DNA from: Oceanibacterium hippocampi
GTDB taxonomy: Bacteria > Pseudomonadota > Alphaproteobacteria > Sneathiellales > Sneathiellaceae
Assembly (NCBI RefSeq): GCF_900172325.1
Contig: NZ_FWFR01000001.1
Location: forward strand, 1,442,335-1,506,334
Length of the DNA stretch: 64,000 nt
Reading direction: 5' to 3'
The position numbers and the translations under genes are program-made. This document shows, piece by piece, positions 8,687 to 17,917 of this stretch (its first letter is position 1; every line of letters begins with the position of its first letter). Under the pieces are notes generated by a model. The model was not told where the DNA came from and did not search any database. It saw only the letters and a program-made list of their open reading frames with translations.

Positions 8687-10174
8687 ATGCTGATGCCGGC
8701 GCCGGAAGAGGGCACGCTTGCGAAACGGGGCGCGCTGGTCGACGCGCTTCGCGCGATCGTGCCGGGCGAAGGCGTGATCGATGACCCGGCCGCGCTGCGC
8801 GCCTTCGAAAGCGACGGCCTCACCGCCTACCGCCAGCCGCCGATGATCGCCGTGCTGCCGAGCACGGTCGAGCAGGTCTCGGCGGTGCTGGCGCTCTGTC
8901 ACCGGGAAGGCGTCAAGGTGGTTCCGCGCGGTGCCGGCACCTCGCTCTCCGGTGGCGCCCTTCCGCTCGCCGACGGGGTCCTGCTCGGGCTCGGAAAATT
9001 CAATCGCGTGCTCGAGATCGACTACGGGAACCGTGCCGTCGTGGTCCAGCCGGGCGTCACCAACCTTGCCGTGACCGGCGCGGTGGCCGCCGAGGGCTTC
9101 TACTACGCGCCGGATCCGTCGAGCCAGATCGCCTGCACGATCGGCGGCAACGTGGCGGAGAATTCCGGCGGCGTGCACTGCCTGAAATACGGGCTGACGA
9201 CGAACAACATCCTCGGCCTGCAGATGGTGCTGATGGACGGCACCGTGCTGCGCCTTGGCGGCCGTCACCTCGATCCCGGCGGCTACGACCTGGTCGGGCT
9301 GATGACCGGGTCGGAGGGACTGCTCGGCGTCATCACCGAGGTCACGGTCCGCATCCTGCGCCGCCCGGAGAGCCAGCGGGCGCTGCTCGTCGGCTTCCCG
9401 GATTCCGAATCGGCCGGCGATTGCGTCGCCCGCATCATCGGCGCCGGGATCATCCCGGCCGGCATGGAGATGATGGACCGCTATGCGATCCAAGCGGCGG
9501 AGGCCTTCGTCGAGGCCGGCTACCCGCTCGATGTCGAGGCCCTGCTGATCATCGAGCTCGACGGCCCGACGGTCGAGGTCGATTACCTGGTCGACCGGAT
9601 CGGCGCGCTCTGCCGCGAGGCCGGCGCGGTCTCGCTCCGGGCCAGCGAGAACGAGGCCGAGCGTGAACGGTTCTGGGCCGGACGCAAGGCGGCCTTCCCG
9701 GCGGTCGGGCGGATCTCGCCGGACTATTACTGCATGGACGGGACCATTCCGCGCCACAAGCTGCCGGTCGTGCTGACCCGGATGGCGGCGATGTCGCAGC
9801 GCTACGGGCTTCGTGTCGCCAATGTCTTCCATGCCGGCGACGGCAACCTGCATCCGTTGATCCTCTACGACGCCAACCAACCGGGCGAACTCGAGCGGGC
9901 CGAGGAATTCGGCGCCGAGATCCTCAAGCTCTGCGTCGAGGTCGGCGGGGTGCTGACCGGCGAACATGGCGTCGGCGTCGAGAAACGCGACCTGATGGGC
10001 GAGATGTTCACCGAGATCGACCTGAACCAGCAGCAGCGCGTCAAATGCGCCTTCGACCCCGAGGGCCGGCTCAACCCGGGCAAGGTCTTCCCGGTGCTGC
10101 ACCGCTGCGCCGAACTCGGCCGCGTTCATGTCCGCAAGGGCGAGACGCGCTTCCCCGACATCCCGCGCTTCTGA
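8687..10174 (+). CDS. glcD: Glycolate oxidase subunit GlcD (FAD-linked)
   Basis: 495 residues. N-terminal FAD-binding-4 domain (VPRGAGTSLSGGALP, about residues 84-98; GGNVAENSGGVHCLKYG) and C-terminal FAD-oxidase domain with the conserved VFHAGDGNLHPLI and GGVLTGEHGVGVEKR. GlcD is the catalytic flavin subunit oxidising glycolate (also D-lactate) to glyoxylate and passing electrons through GlcE and GlcF to the quinone pool. ATG 8687 has a perfect GGAGGA ribosome site. First gene of glcDEF; its stop overlaps the glcE start (TGATG). Confidence 0.95.
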   Translation: MLMPAPEEGTLAKRGALVDALRAIVPGEGVIDDPAALRAFESDGLTAYRQPPMIAVLPSTVEQVSAVLALCHREGVKVVPRGAGTSLSGGALPLADGVLLGLGKFNRVLEIDYGNRAVVVQPGVTNLAVTGAVAAEGFYYAPDPSSQIACTIGGNVAENSGGVHCLKYGLTTNNILGLQMVLMDGTVLRLGGRHLDPGGYDLVGLMTGSEGLLGVITEVTVRILRRPESQRALLVGFPDSESAGDCVARIIGAGIIPAGMEMMDRYAIQAAEAFVEAGYPLDVEALLIIELDGPTVEVDYLVDRIGALCREAGAVSLRASENEAERERFWAGRKAAFPAVGRISPDYYCMDGTIPRHKLPVVLTRMAAMSQRYGLRVANVFHAGDGNLHPLILYDANQPGELERAEEFGAEILKLCVEVGGVLTGEHGVGVEKRDLMGEMFTEIDLNQQQRVKCAFDPEGRLNPGKVFPVLHRCAELGRVHVRKGETRFPDIPRF

Positions 10175-11400
10175 TGACCGCGACCTTCCAGCCCGACAGC
10201 CCCGAACAGGTGGTGGAGGCGGTCACCTGGGCGCTGTCCTCCGGCACGCCGCTTTCGGTCGCGGGTCGGGGCAGCAAGGCTGCCTTCGGCCGTCCGGTCG
10301 CGGCGGCGCAGGGCCTGTCGCTGGCCGGGCTCACCGGGATCACGCTCTACGAACCCGAGGAGCTAGTCATGCAGGCGGGGCCCGGCACCGGGCTCGCGGA
10401 AATCGAGGCGGCGCTGGCCGAGAAGGGCCAGGAGCTGGCCTTCGAGCCGGCCGATCTCGGCCCGCTGCTCGGCGGTCCGGCGGCGGCCGGGTCGATCGGC
10501 GGCGCCGTGGCCTGCAACCTCGCCGGCCCGCGCCGGGTCAAGGCGGGCGCGGCGCGCGACCACCTGCTCGGCTTCGCGGCGGTGTCCGGACGCGGCGAGC
10601 TGTTCCATTCCGGCGGCCGGGTCGTGAAGAACGTCACCGGCTACGATCTCTGCAAGCTTCTCGCCGGCAGCTTCGGAACCCTGGGCGTGATGACGACGCT
10701 GACCTTCAAGGTGCTGCCGCGGGCCGAGAAGACCCGCACGCTGCTCGCCTACGGGCTCGAGGCGGAAGCGGCGACGGCGCTGCTCTGTGCCGCCGCCGGC
10801 TCGCCGCACGAGGTCTCCGGGCTGGCCCATCTGCCGGCCGCTGTCGCCGCCCGCTCGGCGGTCGGCCGGGTCGCCGATGCCGGGCGGCCGGTCACCGCCA
10901 TCCGGATCGAGGGGCCGGGCGCGTCGGTCGAGTACCGGCTTCGGGCGCTGGCCGCGCTGGCCGGCGCGACGGCGGCCGAGACCGAGGAACTGCACAGCCA
11001 CAACAGTCGCACGCTGTGGCGCGAGATCCGCGACGTCGGCCTGTTCGGCGCGCTCGGCGACCGAGTCGTCTGGCGGCTTTCGGTGGCGCCGACCGCCGGT
11101 CCGGCGACGGCCGCCGCGGTTCTCGCGCAGCTTCCCGGCGAGGCTTTCCTCGACTGGAGCGGCGGGCTGGTCTGGCTCGCCCTCGACGGCGGCGACGATG
11201 CCGGCGCGGCGGTCGTGCGGGCGGCACTTCCGGGGTCGGGCGGCCACGCGACGCTGGTCCGCGCGCCCGAGGCAGTTCGCGGCCGCGTCCCCGTGTTCCA
11301 GCCGCTGGCGCCGGCGCTGGCGGCGCTCAGCGCCCGGGTCAAGGCGAGCTTCGATCCGGAAGGCCTGCTCAACCCAGGCCGCATGTACGAGGGGATCTGA
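10174..11400 (+). CDS. glcE: Glycolate oxidase subunit GlcE
   Basis: 408 residues; a shortened, FAD-binding-4 type subunit (RGSKAAFGRP near residue 30; LLGGPAAAGSIGGAVACNLA; VTGYDLCKLLAGSFGTLGVM). It accompanies GlcD in the membrane-associated glycolate oxidase complex. The start overlaps the glcD stop by one base, which implies translational coupling. glcF begins two bases after the stop. Confidence 0.94.
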   Translation: MTATFQPDSPEQVVEAVTWALSSGTPLSVAGRGSKAAFGRPVAAAQGLSLAGLTGITLYEPEELVMQAGPGTGLAEIEAALAEKGQELAFEPADLGPLLGGPAAAGSIGGAVACNLAGPRRVKAGAARDHLLGFAAVSGRGELFHSGGRVVKNVTGYDLCKLLAGSFGTLGVMTTLTFKVLPRAEKTRTLLAYGLEAEAATALLCAAAGSPHEVSGLAHLPAAVAARSAVGRVADAGRPVTAIRIEGPGASVEYRLRALAALAGATAAETEELHSHNSRTLWREIRDVGLFGALGDRVVWRLSVAPTAGPATAAAVLAQLPGEAFLDWSGGLVWLALDGGDDAGAAVVRAALPGSGGHATLVRAPEAVRGRVPVFQPLAPALAALSARVKASFDPEGLLNPGRMYEGI

Positions 11401-11401
11401 G

Positions 11402-12691
11402 GTGCAGACCGCGTTCACGCCCGAGCAGTTGCAGGATCCCGAGGTCGCGCGCTCGAACGAGGTGCTGCGGAGCTGCGTCCATTGCGGCTTCTGCACCGCG
11501 ACCTGCCCGACCTATGTCGAACTCGGCGACGAACGCGACAGCCCGCGCGGGCGGATCTACCTGATCAAGGAAATGCTCGAAAAGGGCGGCGCCCCCGACC
11601 CGGCGGTGGTCACCCATGTCGACCGCTGCCTGTCCTGCCTGTCCTGCATGACGACCTGTCCGTCGGGCGTGCATTACATGCATCTGGTCGATCATGCGCG
11701 GAACCATATCGCCGCCCATCACGAGCGGCCGGCACCGGACCGTCTCGTCCGTCGCCTGCTCGGCTTCGTCCTGCCGCGCCCCGGCCTGTTCCGGCTGGCG
11801 CTGATCGGCGGCCTGCTGGCGCGGCCGTTCCGGGCCATCCTGCCGGGCCGGCTCGGCGCCATGCTGAAGCTTGCGCCTGCACGCCTGCCCGGGCGCTCGC
11901 CGCTCGAGGGCGCGCGCGTCCATCGGGCGGAAGGGACCCGGCGGAAACGGGTCGCGCTCCTGCAGGGCTGCGCCCAGGTGGCGCTGGCGCCGGAGATCAA
12001 CGAGGCGACGATCCGCCTCTTGACCCGCCACGGCGTCGAGGTCGTGGTCGCCGAGGGGGCCAGCTGCTGCGGCGCGCTCAACCATCACATGGGCCAGCAT
12101 GATGCGGCGCTCGCCCTGGTGAAGGGCAATGTCGCGGCCTGGACCCGGGAACTCGACGGCGAGGGGCTCGACGCCATCGTCATCAATGCCTCGGGCTGCG
12201 GCACCACGGTCAAGGACTATGGCCACATGCTGCGGAACGACCGCGACTGGGCGGCGCGGGCGGCGGCGGTGAGCGCGCTCACCCGCGATATCAGCGAACT
12301 GCTGGAAGCGATCGACCTGCCGGCCGGCGCCCCGCCCGAGCCGCTGGCGGTCGCCTATCATGCCGCCTGCTCGCTGCAGCACGGCCAGCGCGTTCGCCAT
12401 GCCCCGAAGCTCCTGCTCGCGCGCGCCGGCTTCGAGGTGCGCGAGATCGGCGAGGCCCATCTCTGCTGCGGCTCGGCTGGGACCTACAACCTGCTGCAGC
12501 CGGCGATGGCCGAGCGCCTGGCGGCCCGCAAGGTCGGCCATATCGAGGCGGTCCGCCCGGACGTCGTGGCGACCGGCAATATCGGCTGCCTGATGCAGAT
12601 CGGCGGCCGCACCGCCGTTCCGGTCGTTCACACGGTCGAACTGCTCGACTGGGCGACCGGCGGGCCGAAACCCCGGGCGCTCATGCGCTGA
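11402..12691 (+). CDS. glcF: Glycolate oxidase iron-sulfur subunit GlcF
   Basis: 429 residues. Two 4Fe-4S motifs near the N terminus (CVHCGFCTATCP and CLSCLSCMTTCP) and two CCG domains in the C-terminal half (GASCCGALNHH, LCCGSAGTYN), the standard GlcF layout for electron transfer to quinone. Starts with GTG at 11402; no ATG suits the frame. Last gene of glcDEF. Confidence 0.95.
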   Translation: MQTAFTPEQLQDPEVARSNEVLRSCVHCGFCTATCPTYVELGDERDSPRGRIYLIKEMLEKGGAPDPAVVTHVDRCLSCLSCMTTCPSGVHYMHLVDHARNHIAAHHERPAPDRLVRRLLGFVLPRPGLFRLALIGGLLARPFRAILPGRLGAMLKLAPARLPGRSPLEGARVHRAEGTRRKRVALLQGCAQVALAPEINEATIRLLTRHGVEVVVAEGASCCGALNHHMGQHDAALALVKGNVAAWTRELDGEGLDAIVINASGCGTTVKDYGHMLRNDRDWAARAAAVSALTRDISELLEAIDLPAGAPPEPLAVAYHAACSLQHGQRVRHAPKLLLARAGFEVREIGEAHLCCGSAGTYNLLQPAMAERLAARKVGHIEAVRPDVVATGNIGCLMQIGGRTAVPVVHTVELLDWATGGPKPRALMR

Positions 12692-12777
12692 TGCCGATGC
12701 GCGGATCCGGCCGCCGCTCGCGCATCCGTGTTGGCCCGGCTCTTGGCGGCGCGGCGATCGCGCCCTATCCTTGAATC

Positions 12778-13335
12778 ATGGGACGGGTCCTGATTGCCTT
12801 CCTCGTCTCGCTCGGCCTCGCCACGGTCTCGACGGCGGCGCTGGCCCGGCAGGACGACAGCCGGCTCGATATACTCTTCGGGCAGCTTCAGCACGCGCCA
12901 AGCCCGCAGCTTGCCCATCTCCTGGAACTGCAGATCTGGTCGATCTGGACCGAGAGCCGGAGCGACACCATCGACCTGCTGATGCAGAGCGGCTCGCTGG
13001 CGCTCCAGCGCCAGCAGTTCGACAAGGCGCTCGACGCCTTCAACCACGTGATCGAGATCGACCCGGAGTTTGCCGAGGCCTGGAACAAGCGGGCGACGCT
13101 GCATTACATGACCGGCGCCTACCCGGAATCGATCGCCGACATCAAGCGCACGCTGGCCCTGGAGCCGCGTCATTTCGGGGCGCTGTCCGGGCTCGGGCTG
13201 ATCTACGACGCGATGGAGGAGCGCGAGCAGGCGCTCGATGCCTATCGCCGTGCACTCGAGGTCAATCCCCATCTCGGCCATGCCAAATCCCGGGTCGAGG
13301 AACTCATCGACGAGGTCGAGGGCCGGGGAATCTAG
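12778..13335 (+). CDS. Secreted or periplasmic TPR-repeat protein
   Basis: 185 residues. A Sec signal peptide (residues 1-23, ending STAALA) precedes about three tetratricopeptide repeats, seen as ALQRQQFDKALDAFNHVIEI, NKRATLHYMTGAYPESIADI and LGLIYDAMEEREQALDAY. TPR units mediate protein binding; the partner is unknown. It follows glcF by 86 bases and converges on pyruvate kinase. The family is common in alphaproteobacteria as a lone periplasmic TPR protein. Confidence 0.85.
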   Translation: MGRVLIAFLVSLGLATVSTAALARQDDSRLDILFGQLQHAPSPQLAHLLELQIWSIWTESRSDTIDLLMQSGSLALQRQQFDKALDAFNHVIEIDPEFAEAWNKRATLHYMTGAYPESIADIKRTLALEPRHFGALSGLGLIYDAMEEREQALDAYRRALEVNPHLGHAKSRVEELIDEVEGRGI

Positions 13336-13353
13336 GGCGCGCCGTCCGGCGGG

Positions 13354-14772
13354 TCAGCCGGTGACCTGGGCAATGCGCAGGATGTTCGTCGCGCCGGGGG
13401 TGCCGAAGGGGACGCCGGCCATGATGACGATGCGGTCGCCGGCCTTGGCGAAGCCCTCCTTGATGGCGGTCCGGCTGGCGCGCTGCACCATGTCGCCGAA
13501 ATTCTTGGCGTCGTCCGAATGGACGCAATGCAGGCTCCAGACGATGGCGAGCCGCCTGGCGGTGGCAAGGCGGGGCGTCAGCACCATGATCGGCGCCTCG
13601 GACCGTTCCCGGCTGGCCCGGATCGCGGTCGAGCCGGAGGTCGTGTAGGTGACGATCGCCGCGGCGCCGATGGTATTGGCGACCTGGCGGGCGGCGGCGC
13701 TGATGGCGTCCGCCGTCGTCGCCTCGGGCGCCGCGTGCTTGGCGTCCATCAGGGCGCGGTATTGCGGCTCGCGCTCGACCTGCTGGGCGATCCGGTTCAT
13801 CATCGCGACCGCCTCGACCGGGTAGGTGCCGGCGGCCGATTCCGCCGACAGCATCACCGCGTCGGCGCCGTCGAAGATCGCCGAGGCGACATCGGTGACC
13901 TCTGCCCGGGTCGGGATCGGCGCGGAGACCATGCTTTCCAGCATCTGGGTCGCGACCACGACCGGCTTGCCGGCATCGCGGGCCATCTGGATGATCCGCT
14001 TCTGCTGGCCCGGCACTTCCTCGACCGGCAGTTCGACCCCGAGATCGCCGCGCGCCACCATGATGCCTTCCGACAGGTCGATGATCTCGTCGAGCCGGCG
14101 GAGCGCCAGCGGCTTCTCGATCTTCGCCATCAGGGCCGCCCGGCCGGCGATCAGCTTCTTCGCCTCGGCCACGTCCTCGGGCTGTTGCACGAAACTCAGC
14201 GCGACCCAGTCGACACCGAGGTCGAGGGCGAACTGCAGGTCGCTCTCGTCCTTCCGGGTGAGCGCGGTGACCGGCAGCAGCACTTCCGGCACGTTGATGC
14301 CCTTGCGGCTTTTCAGCACCCCGCCGACGATCACCTCGGTCTCGACGTAGCCCTTGCCGGATTTCTCCACGCGCAGCCGGAGCCGGCCGTCATCGAGCAG
14401 CAGGGGTGTGCCCTTCTCGAGCGCCTCGATCAGTTCCGGATGCGGCAGGGGCGCGCGGCGCTCGTCGCCCGGCGCCTTGTCGAGGTCGAAGCGGTAGCGC
14501 GTGCCGGGAATGAGCAGCGTCTCGCCGCCACCGATCTCGCCGACCCGGAGCTTCGGGCCCTGAAGGTCGGCGAGGATCCCGATCGGTCGCCCGGTCGCCT
14601 TTTCCAGCGCCCGGATCTTGGCGAATCGCGCCTTGTGCTCGTCATGGCTGCCGTGGCTGAAATTCAGCCGGAAGACATCGGCGCCGGCCAGGAATAGCGC
14701 CTCGATCTGCGCATTCGTGGAACTCGCCGGGCCGAGCGTCGCCAGGATCTTCGTGCTGCGCATCCGTCGCAT
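13354..14772 (-). CDS. pyk: Pyruvate kinase
   Basis: 472 residues. Converts phosphoenolpyruvate and ADP to pyruvate and ATP. N-terminal STKILATLGPASS, catalytic lysine region LMAKIEKP and active-site MVARGDLGVELP are all present, and the C-terminal allosteric domain is complete. Starts at 14772 or at the in-frame ATG 14763, which gives the more usual N terminus. It is 15 bases downstream of the glycerate kinase gene, forming the ttuD-pyk pair known from tartrate and glycerate utilisation in rhizobia. Confidence 0.96.
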   Translation of the reverse strand: MRRMRSTKILATLGPASSTNAQIEALFLAGADVFRLNFSHGSHDEHKARFAKIRALEKATGRPIGILADLQGPKLRVGEIGGGETLLIPGTRYRFDLDKAPGDERRAPLPHPELIEALEKGTPLLLDDGRLRLRVEKSGKGYVETEVIVGGVLKSRKGINVPEVLLPVTALTRKDESDLQFALDLGVDWVALSFVQQPEDVAEAKKLIAGRAALMAKIEKPLALRRLDEIIDLSEGIMVARGDLGVELPVEEVPGQQKRIIQMARDAGKPVVVATQMLESMVSAPIPTRAEVTDVASAIFDGADAVMLSAESAAGTYPVEAVAMMNRIAQQVEREPQYRALMDAKHAAPEATTADAISAAARQVANTIGAAAIVTYTTSGSTAIRASRERSEAPIMVLTPRLATARRLAIVWSLHCVHSDDAKNFGDMVQRASRTAIKEGFAKAGDRIVIMAGVPFGTPGATNILRIAQVTG

Positions 14773-14787
14773 GGGACGATCTTCCCT

Positions 14788-16047
14788 TCAGTCGATGAGT
14801 ATGGCGCGGAAATCGTTGACATTGGTTCGTGTCGGTCCCGTGACGATCAGGTCGCCGAGCGCCTCGAAGAAGCGGTAGGCGTCGTTGTCGGCGAGCAGGC
14901 TCCTGGCGTTGAGGCCCAGCGCGGCGGCGCGCGCCAGGCTGTCCGGCCGGGTCACGGCGCCCGCATTGTCCTCCGATCCGTCGATGCCGTCGGTGTCGCA
15001 GGCAACCGCGTGGATCCCGGCCGCCCCGTCGAGCGCGATGGTCAGCGACAGCAGGTATTCCGCGTTCCGCCCGCCTCGCCCGTGGCCGGTCACGGTCACC
15101 GTCGTCTCGCCGCCGGACAGGATCGCGACCCGGCCGCCCTCGCGCCTGGCCGCCAGCGCCAGCCGGGCATGCTCGACGGCAAGCTCCCGGGCCTCGCCTT
15201 CCAGGTCGTCGCCGATCAGGCGAACGCTGTAGCCGGCCGCTTCCGCTGCCGTCGCCGCCGCCGCCAACGAGGCCGCGGGCGTGGCGACGATCGCAGTGGT
15301 CGCGCCGGCGATGCGCGGGTCGCCGGGCTTCGGGCTTTCCTCGTTCGCCGCCTCCAAGTGCGCGGCGACCGACGCCGGCGCCTCGATCCGGTATTTCGCC
15401 AGCACGGCGCGGGCCTCGGCGAAGCTGGTCGGGTCGGCGACGGTCGGGCCCGAGGCGATGGTCGCGGGATCGTCGCCGGGGACGTCGGAAATCAGCAGCG
15501 AGACGACCTGCGCCGGCCAGGCGGCGGCGGCGAGGCGGCCGCCCTTGATGGCGGAGAGATGCTTGCGGACGCAATTGATCTCGTGGATCGTCGCGCCGCA
15601 TTCGAGCAGCGCCTTGGTGACGCTGCGCTTGTCGTCGAGCGTCAGGCCGTCGGCTGGCAGCGCCAGCAGGGCCGAGCCGCCGCCGGAAATCAGGCAGAGC
15701 ACGAGATCGTCGGGGCCGAGGTCGCGAACCATGGCGAGGATCCGCCGGGCGGCTTTCAGCCCGGCCTCGTCGGGCCGCGGGTGCGAGGCCTCGACGACCT
15801 CGATCCGCGTGGTCGGCAGGCCGTGCCCGTAGCGGGTGATGACCAGACCGGAAAGCGGCCCGGGCCAGTGATCCTCGACCGACTTCGCCATCGACGCGGC
15901 GGCCTTGCCGGCGCCGATCACGATGGTCCGCCCTTTCGGCGGCGGTGGCAGGTAGCCGGGCAGGCAGCGCGCCGGATCGGCCGCGGCGACGGCCGTCTCG
16001 AAGAGCGCGCGGGCGAGCGTTTCCGGGTTCGAACTCTCAGATGACAT
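14788..16047 (-). CDS. Glycerate 2-kinase, MOFRL family (TtuD/GckA type)
   Basis: 419 residues: N-terminal DUF4147 domain (VIGAGKAAASMAKSVE; LVLCLISGGGSALLALP) and C-terminal MOFRL domain (GGRNAEYLLSLTIAL; ACDTDGIDGSEDNAGA). Phosphorylates D-glycerate to 2-phosphoglycerate; older annotations call it hydroxypyruvate reductase. Co-transcribed with pyk just downstream. With glcDEF opposite, the pair fits glyoxylate-to-glycerate-to-pyruvate flow, although glyoxylate carboligase and tartronate semialdehyde reductase are not in the window. Confidence 0.93.
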   Translation of the reverse strand: MSSESSNPETLARALFETAVAAADPARCLPGYLPPPPKGRTIVIGAGKAAASMAKSVEDHWPGPLSGLVITRYGHGLPTTRIEVVEASHPRPDEAGLKAARRILAMVRDLGPDDLVLCLISGGGSALLALPADGLTLDDKRSVTKALLECGATIHEINCVRKHLSAIKGGRLAAAAWPAQVVSLLISDVPGDDPATIASGPTVADPTSFAEARAVLAKYRIEAPASVAAHLEAANEESPKPGDPRIAGATTAIVATPAASLAAAATAAEAAGYSVRLIGDDLEGEARELAVEHARLALAARREGGRVAILSGGETTVTVTGHGRGGRNAEYLLSLTIALDGAAGIHAVACDTDGIDGSEDNAGAVTRPDSLARAAALGLNARSLLADNDAYRFFEALGDLIVTGPTRTNVNDFRAILID

Positions 16048-16137
16048 GAAAGGCGGTCTGCAATTGGCGGGATCGGGCAGGAGAGTCTAGCCCGGATGGC
16101 GTCGTCTCACCAGTAGCCGGAACGGCGCAACCCGCGC

Positions 16138-17886
16138 TCAGCGCCTGACGCCGTCCATGGCCGCCTGGCGTTCGATGTCGATCCGCTTCAGCGAGACCTC
16201 TTCGGGCACGCCGAGGCCGTTCAGGATCTGGAAGCCGAGTTGCAGGCTCGCCTCGGTCGTTTCCGGCACCACGTCGGTCGCACCGAGCGCCAGCAGCCGC
16301 TTCGCATGCTGGCGGTCGCGCGCGCGCGCGTACACCGGCACGGCCGGCCAATGCCGGCGAACCGCGCGCACCACATGTTCCGAGGCCTCCGGATCGTCGA
16401 TGGTGACGACGATCGCCGAGGCGGTCTCGACATGGGCCTGGCGCAGCAGCGCGGTCCGCGAGGCATCGCCGTAGAAGACCGGCAGCCCGTCCGCCCGCAG
16501 CCGGCCGATGGAAGGGCCGTTCAGGTCGAACCCGAGATAGGGGATCTCCTCGCGATCGAGGATGCGGCCGAGCATCTGCCCGACACGGCCGAAGCCGGCG
16601 ATCACCACATGCCCCTCGATGTCGCCGATGGCGGCCAGCCCCTCCGGCTCGCGCCGCGCCTCCTGGTCGCGTTCGAGCCGGATCGCCAGCCGGCGGCCGA
16701 TGGCGGCGACCGGCGGCGTGAGCACCATCGAGAGGGCGGCGACGATCAGCATGAAATGTCCGGCGTCCAGGGTGACGAGGCCGAGGCTGAGGGCCAGCCC
16801 GATGACCACGAAGGCGAACTCGCCGCCCTGTCCGAGCAGCAGCCCGGCCTCGATGGCGACGTGCCGGGGGAAGCCGAAGGCGCGCGTCAGGCCGCCGGCG
16901 ATCAATCCCTTGATCGCGAACAGGCCGGCCAGAGAGAGGCCGATCCAGAGCGCCTGGCCGATGATCGCGCGGTAGTCGATGCCCATGCCGACGGTCATGA
17001 AGAACAGGCCGAGCAGGAGCCCCCTGAACGGCTCGATATCGACCTCGATCTCGTGGCGGAACTCGCTGCCGGCGAGCAGCAGGCCGGCGAGGAAGGCGCC
17101 GAGCGCCATCGACAGGCCGAAATAGCCGGTGATCGCCGAGGCGCCGATCGCGACCAGCAGGATCGCCGCCATGAACATGCCGCGCGCGCCTGCCCGGGCG
17201 ACGAACTGGAAGAACGGGCGAAAGGCGATCCGGCCGACCAGGTAGATCGCGGCGATCACCGCGGCGGCCTGCAGCAGGGCCAGCGCGAAGCCGAGCGCCG
17301 CGGCTGCCATCCCGCCCTCGGTCTGGGTGCCGAATACCCCGAGCATGAAGAGGATCGGCACGACCGCGAGATCCTGGAACAGCAGGACCGAGAAACTGGC
17401 GCGGCCGAGCGGCGTGCCGAGGCGGCGCCGCTCGATCAGCAGCTGCATGACGATCGCGGTCGAGGAGAGTGCCAGGCAGGCGCCGATGATCACCGCCGCG
17501 CGCGGGCTGTTGCCCCAGGCCCAGGCGACCGCGCCGATGACGATCGCGCTCAGCAGCACCTGCAGCGATCCGAGGCCGAAGACCAGCCGCCGCATCGCCC
17601 AGAGCCGCTCGAAGGAGAGTTCGAGGCCGATCACGAAGAGCAGGAAGATGACGCCGAGTTCGGCCAGCGGGCGGATGCCCTCGATGTCGGCAATCACCGC
17701 GTAGGAGATCCAGGGCGCCGTCTCGACCAGCAGCCCGAGGCCATAGGGTCCGATCAGCGCGCCGATCGCGAGGTAGCCGAGCACCGGGCTGATCCGGAGC
17801 CGGTGGAAGGCGGGCACGATGATCGCCGCGGCGATGAGGAAGACCACGATCTCGCGGAGAAACGGTATGCCGACATGTTCTTCCAA
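16138..17886 (-). CDS. CPA2-family monovalent cation:proton antiporter (KefB/C type)
   Basis: 582 residues. About twelve hydrophobic helices of the Na/H exchanger fold (LGYLAIGALIGPYGLG; LALSSTAIVMQLL; GLLLGQGGEFAFV) followed by a TrkA-N/RCK nucleotide-binding domain (VIAGFGRVGQMLGRIL, about residues 411-426). Such proteins export K+ or Na+ for protons under NAD(H) or thiol control. Starts with TTG at 17886 behind AGGGGG, as no ATG fits; unusual but well placed. It lies downstream of a DMT gene on the same strand. Confidence 0.92.
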   Translation of the reverse strand: MEEHVGIPFLREIVVFLIAAAIIVPAFHRLRISPVLGYLAIGALIGPYGLGLLVETAPWISYAVIADIEGIRPLAELGVIFLLFVIGLELSFERLWAMRRLVFGLGSLQVLLSAIVIGAVAWAWGNSPRAAVIIGACLALSSTAIVMQLLIERRRLGTPLGRASFSVLLFQDLAVVPILFMLGVFGTQTEGGMAAAALGFALALLQAAAVIAAIYLVGRIAFRPFFQFVARAGARGMFMAAILLVAIGASAITGYFGLSMALGAFLAGLLLAGSEFRHEIEVDIEPFRGLLLGLFFMTVGMGIDYRAIIGQALWIGLSLAGLFAIKGLIAGGLTRAFGFPRHVAIEAGLLLGQGGEFAFVVIGLALSLGLVTLDAGHFMLIVAALSMVLTPPVAAIGRRLAIRLERDQEARREPEGLAAIGDIEGHVVIAGFGRVGQMLGRILDREEIPYLGFDLNGPSIGRLRADGLPVFYGDASRTALLRQAHVETASAIVVTIDDPEASEHVVRAVRRHWPAVPVYARARDRQHAKRLLALGATDVVPETTEASLQLGFQILNGLGVPEEVSLKRIDIERQAAMDGVRR

Positions 17887-17917
17887 GGGATCCCCCTGCG
17901 CGCCTCGAGCTCCGAGT

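Noticed and set aside
10128-11564. + strand open frame over glcE and the glcF start
   Set aside because: Out of frame with glcE and glcF, Arg/Gly-rich, no start signal.
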